Shown here: in pieces, positions 51,001 through 57,000 of the stretch
How the letters are laid out: each line of letters begins with the position of its first letter
Numbering within the stretch: position 1 is the first letter of the stretch
Assembly (NCBI GenBank): GCA_963971575.1
Contig: OZ020625.1
Span: 27,751,753-27,815,752 of the forward strand
Length of the DNA stretch: 64,000 nucleotides
Direction: 5' to 3'
From: Liopterus haemorrhoidalis
Taxonomy: Eukaryota > Arthropoda > Insecta > Coleoptera > Dytiscidae
The notes under the pieces: model-generated
The model's database searches: none
What the model saw: the letters and a program-made list of their open reading frames with translations, nothing else
Told to the model about the DNA's origin: nothing
Translations under genes and position numbers: made by a program

Positions 51001-54000
51001 TATTTATCAATACGGAAGCTTATCGTATTTATTTAAAAATATTTATCACTATTTGTATGAAAATCACGTCTATACATGTTTAGTGACATAAATATATGTA
51101 ACCATTTATTATCGCATTGTTAAAATAAATATATTATTTTCTTTTGTATTATCAATGATCAATACTGTTTAATAAAAACAATTGGAACAAAATAAATTCT
51201 TTTAATCCGGGCATTAAAGGATAGGGAAACATAGGGATGCGTCACTTAAGAGATGGGTACCTATTATAAGGAAAAATAATTGATGTGAAGTGTGAATTTT
51301 CACACATTTCAGGGTTTTGCAGGTATTTAGTAAGCGAATGATGATTATTTTGGATGCCAAAACAAAGTTTATATTAAAATATTTTTTTTGTGAATTTTAA
51401 TTCGAACGCCTAATACCATTATTTAGGTTTCTAAATATGTGCAGTATTTTTTTTTTTATATAGCAAGGTTCATTAGGAATTTTAAAAATTGCGCCTATGA
51501 CTTCCATTGGTTGTTATAAGTTCCGCCCCTCTGATTTCGTGTACATTGAAACAGAATTAAATTATAATTTAAACAATTTCCACTGGTTATTAAATTTACG
51601 CTTTTAAAAATTAAATGCAACATTTGCCAAAATATAACTAGAATTTTGAAAAAATAATTTAAACAATATAAAAATTTAAAAAAAAAATAATAATAATATT
51701 GTCTCTTCTCGCAGGGTTCGATCCCTTTCGGATCTAGTTACTTGGGTGAAAAGCCAGCGTCAAAACCACTACACCAGTATACACGTTCCAGTGTAGTTTG
51801 TTACAAAGCTATAACTTGTGTACATTATTAGCAAAAAATCACAAAAAATGCGTTTTTTCCAAAAACGTAATCTGATCATAAATTCCTGTTGTACTATTCC
51901 GGTTCACACCAATGTACATTGCAAGAGCAATGTTTTTGGCGCCCTTGGCAAATAAAAAAACCAGTGGCGAAGAGAGACCTCCGCTAGACTTGCCCTCCCA
52001 TAAAAAAATAATTTATTTTTTTAATTTAAAAGAAGATTTAGGTAAATCTTCAAAAATACATCAAATTATGTCCTATACAAATTTTTGTCCAAGGCAAGTT
52101 TAATAACTTCCGTTTCCGGTTTTGGATTTTCATAAAAAACAATAGGGTTCTTCCCAATTAATAGGAGATTTTTTTAGTACCAGAACGAACTCTCTAAGCT
52201 AAACCGTTCTTGAGTTATCGTGTATACACACAGACACACACACAGACACACGCACATACGGACGGCACTTCGAAAATAGGTTTTTTGGATTCCCTGGACC
52301 TTGAAACGTGGTCATCAGTCAAAATCTCAACATCGAAAATTTTCGCGATTACAATACTTGCCCCTTATATATTATGGTCGGGCAAGTAAAAAGGTCAATC
52401 TCAAAATCCAAGTGATGAGCAAAAAAAAGGTCCTCACCTTATAAACTCCAAGTGATGAGCAAAAAAAAAGGTCCTTGACCATAATTTGCGCCCCCTACAA
52501 AAGGCGTCAGCGCCCTTTTCCTTAGTGCGCCCGGGGCCTTCGCCCCCTCCGCCCCCCTTACTCTGTATAAAATGGTACGATTTTAAAATTGATTTTTATC
52601 AAGTTAAGGATTCCACACACCAAAGCGGTCGCGGTGGCGGCCACGGTGGCGATAATGGAGCGGCCTAACGCAACCTATACAATACAATGAGACCACGCAC
52701 ATACAAGCGTTCAGCTATCTGAGAACGCCACCGACTGCAGCGTTCAGTCTAGCGATCACCAAACACTGGCGGCCGAACTCGACAAGTTGCGTTAGGCCGC
52801 GCGATATTCATTGTTTATATACCACAGAGTGAATATATTTAAGAAAATAATGTCGAAAATAGATAATTTAACAGAAAAAATCATAGATCAGTAAAGGATC
52901 ATTTAATTTTGTATGACTTAGCACATCCTGATTACAAGAATATTAGGAAAATAAATAAAGTGTGGGACGAAATAGGAAAAGTTTTGGAAATTGATAGTAA
53001 AGTCTGTTCCAAACGATTAGGCGGAACTAGATTTTGCAATCTAGTTACTTTCACGTTTAAATAATGCTTTTCAGCCGTTTTGTTTAAGCTTTGTAAATCA
53101 TACTTGCAACAAACATTTTTTGGTTAAGGTTAATATCATTTTAAAATGTCATTTTCTTTATATTTTGATTTTTTGTGTCATTCTTAATACAAATATCCCA
53201 TTTATTTATTTTTTGTCATTAAAATATGTAAGAAAATTAATTTAAGTTTGACATATGTCATTCGTTTCCATGGTTTCATTGTTGGAATTTTGAATTTTAA
53301 CATTCCAAAGGGGAAAAATGAAATAACCCAAGCAAAGTCCAATATTATCATACAACTATATACCGTGATTCACTAACTGATCGCTACCGCTACCGCCACT
53401 CCCACCGCGTTAGTGTGAGGAGACCTGATCGCTAGTCGTATCGCTACCGTGGCCGCCAACGCGGCCGCTTTGGTGTGTGGAATCCTTTAAACTCCATTGT
53501 TCATAAAATATTTTTAATGCAGTTTTCCAAAAATATTTTCCTCAACATTCCCCACGTGAATTTCGTTTTTATCAGTATTGCATACATATGTAGTCTTAAA
53601 AATAGCGATTAGATAACAAACAACCTTTAAAAATTTCAAATTTATCTGTAATTGATATTGAAAATTTTCATGTTATTATTTACTTAATTCTTGTTTTTGT
53701 ATACATAGTATGAATCATTAAATAATAATGTAAACCAGTGATTCCCAACCGAAACGCGCTTGTTTGTTTAGGGCAGTGGTATCCAATTTTTTTTTTCAAT
53801 TCTTTCGTGGGGGTAGTTCAAGCCCGTGTGTCCCAAAATTGAAGTCTTGTAATTATTTATTTGTGTAATTTTAATGTGTGTGGAGAAGGTTGTACGGCTT
53901 GCGGACATAAATGATACAACTAGATCTAGCTGACCAGTTTCGAAATATTTTGTTTCTTCATCAGAGCTGATATAAAATGTACGGTCATTGTGAGATATAG

Positions 54001-57000
54001 AAATTATAGAGAATTAGTAAAATATAGAAATTATTGTTAAAGTGTTAATAATAATTACTTGTATGTAATGTAAATTAAATATATATCTTTATTGACATTA
54101 AACTATACACATATATTTTTTATATCAATCAAATCAATAACATGGTTACTTAGATACATAACATATTTATAATTGATATATCAACAATTTCCCCTTTATG
54201 TGAAATTATAAATATTTTATTTTAAGAGCCTCGGTTGTGCAGTGGAAGCGTGCTGGGCCCATAACCTTTGTTAGGTTATATATTTAATTTACATTACATA
54301 CAAGTAATTATTATTAAATAAAATAACCTAACAGAAAGCCATAATGTCAAATTATAAAAAATAAAATTAGTCAGTAGTTAAAATATAAATAAATAAATAG
54401 TAAATGAATAAACTAAAGAGGTTTACAAAATATTAATACGTAGCACACAAGTTATAATGCATTATATGCATTATAATGCTGTGAAATTTTTATTTACTAT
54501 AAATTATAATTATTTATTGTATATAATTTGTATTAAAAAAAAAATTAAACAATTGTATTTGAATAAACAACCCCCCTCCCCCCGTCTATGAGCTCGCAAC
54601 CCGAATTTTAAACTAAAAAATATGGTCACCTTAATAAAACACCGAACACATTATAATTTTGCTCCCACAAGAAATTATTTCTTAGTGCAAATCTTCATGA
54701 TGGCCAAGTACTTATGCGGGGCTTTTGTTTGCATTCTCCTTGCAACCCCACTGTTAATTATGTACAGCCTTAAAAAAATCGTGATTTTTAACCAATTTTT
54801 TCCCCTCTCCGATTAAACTGAAAATGTGTGTATTTATATATTTTGGGCCGTCACGAAAATACCATCCATTAGGGATTCACAATTAATTATCAAGTAAAAT
54901 GAAAATTGAAAAAAAAAATCTTCATAGCTTAAAAACTAGAGCAGGAATTTTTTAAATATTTTTCTCATGCTCCTCACCTCCAAATTAGCCTATAAATATA
55001 TTTAGATAAAAATTAAAAACTGTTTTTTTTGTTGAAAAATTTTACCGGGGAAAAATCGAAGGTTACCGGCAAATGACGTGTCAGTTACGGGTATTACGCG
55101 CGCCCCTGGGCAAAACAAATAATAGAATTGTTTAAATCACTTTGTCACGCAAGTTACTCACAGGGTGACACATATTTGTTTAAACACTCATTTTTAGACA
55201 TAAAAGATATAGATTTAGAACTTAGAAATTATATTTTAGAGATAAACACCCTAATACAAAAAAGTACCAAACTAATAAGTAGAATGGTGACTAATACAAT
55301 CATGAATCATTGCTGTTTTGAAAAATATTAGATACTATACTCTATTCGTGGAGAAGATGTAGTCGATGTAAATATTTGAACTGTCACTGTTGTTCTGGGT
55401 CAGCTAAACACCAAGAGATACGAACACTTGACATTGTACATCAGTGTTTCTCAACCAAAAACGCACCGCGGGCCAGTATAATATTTCTAACGCAGACCAC
55501 TAACAATAATTGTTGGAAACTGAACAGTATCCAAGATCCAGATCCAGTGCATTTTGTTGTATTGAAGATTCAGTTGCTACTCCACAATCTGAATGCTCAG
55601 AATTTGAAGGAGAGCTGTTTTGGATACCAAGATATGTTGGTATTAATGACAATAATGTATCATTTTCATGCTGGTGTTGGAAGCGTGGAACAAGAAATTC
55701 AACCAATAGGATCGCTCTATTTTGAAAAAACCCGTACCATGGTGTCGTAGGCGCGGTGTTACAAGCGCGGTGTCGCAAGTTCAGAAATTTCAACTCTAGC
55801 GATGGCCGCACCGTCCAAACCATACAAACAGATATATTTTTCGGAATGGTGGGATCTTAAGCGAGACACTTATATTAATTTCCTAAAAAAAAAATTAAAA
55901 AAACGTAAATTGATGTAGCCAAATAGCGACTTTTACAATGCTGTCGGCAGTCATAAAGTTTATTATTATGGATTCGGTTCCAAATATCTGGTCTGCAGAA
56001 ATGTCATGCAGTGGGTATACTAATAATACACCCCCAAGCAGGGGCCAACAGAATCTTCATTCTAAACTGTGATGTCAAGTAAAAAAGATTGTGTATTAAA
56101 TTCTTTTCTTGTAGTTGAAGTAACTGTCTGTTTTTTGTGTCTCATTTCTTGCAATAAGTTAAAATAATCTCCCTGTTGCCTTCTGTTTCTATGTATATAT
56201 GGGACGTACCCACCATCGCCTTTCTTCATATCGCAATAAGTCTAAATATGCATAAAAAAAGAGCTAGACGTCTCCTTCGATTTGACGACATATTTAATTA
56301 AATTGAATAACCGTTTACTCCAAACACTTGTATAAACTTTTAGGTTAGATTTGGGTTAGATACAAATGTTGTCAAAACCGAAAACGCGCCCTTATCACGC
56401 CTCCAACCCCACCATGAAATTCGAACTTTGAAATATAACACCACGCCTCTCACCCCTGTCGCGCCTTTGACACTACCATGAAAATGATGCATAAAGCGGC
56501 TGATGTAGCTGCAAAAGTCGCCTCTCATGATACTACAGTCGAAATACTAGTATTGAATGAAATTAAATAAAATTAGTGAAACTTTCCGTTTGTTTTATAC
56601 CTTTTTTTTAAATTTGTTCTTTTGCTAAATCTTCTAATATTATTTTTTTGTTTCAGAACGAATTCGACAATCTTCGAAATTTATGCTACCCCGATTCGGA
56701 TGTATTCATGTTATGTTTCTCGGTGGTTCAACCGGAATCTTTTAGATCAGCTTGTACAAGATGGTATCGTGAATTACAAGCTTTGGGTGCCCCAGTTGTA
56801 CTCATAGGGACACAATCAGATCTTGCCACGGATGCTATGACCTTAACGGAGTTAAGGAAAAGAGGACAGGGCCCAGTACCTCAACATCAAGCTAGGGAGC
56901 TAGCACACAGGTATAACCTTCAAATAGGGGACAATTTAATATCCTTTTCACACAAGAACTTTAAGATAGACGAACATGAATAAGGGGATACGCATAAAAT

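Larger units (their letters stand above)
52607..53486 (+). mobile_element. PIF/Harbinger element, copy 2, carrying a family M MITE
   Basis: AGGATTCCACACACCAAAG at both ends (inverted), flanked by TTA at 52604-52606 and 53487-53489. The 3 bp TTA duplication and the MADF remnant support PIF/Harbinger. Colinear with 28704-29596 in opposite orientation. Confidence 0.85.
53860..54330 (-). mobile_element. Penelope-like terminal fragment
   Basis: On the minus strand 'ctctgatgaagaaac', 'aaaatatttcgaaactggtc' and 'agctagatctagttgt' match the look of Penelope-like element terminal repeats, which typically carry 'ctgatga…gaaac' motifs. An internal inverted pair (54046-54083 against 54276-54318) fits the rearranged copies this class makes. 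No protein part is present. Confidence 0.45.
39819..56656 (+). other. RhoU-like intron 2 (16.8 kb)
   Basis: Donor GTATGT and acceptor TTTTTGTTTCAG. Filled with repeats described separately. Unassigned stretches with no gene seen: 39819-40425, 42146-43225, 45076-45477, 50926-51280 and 55501-56656. Confidence 0.9.

Noticed and set aside
24552..51785. The tRNA-like modules as functional tRNA genes
   Set aside because: A and B boxes are good, but acceptor strands do not pair and several anticodon stems fail. They always sit inside a repeat, so they are described as tRNA-like only.
55376..55823. Overlapping frames at 55.4-55.8 kb as an extra exon
   Set aside because: Neither frame resembles a known family. 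The RhoU-like exons join perfectly without it, and the region starts with a hAT-type end.
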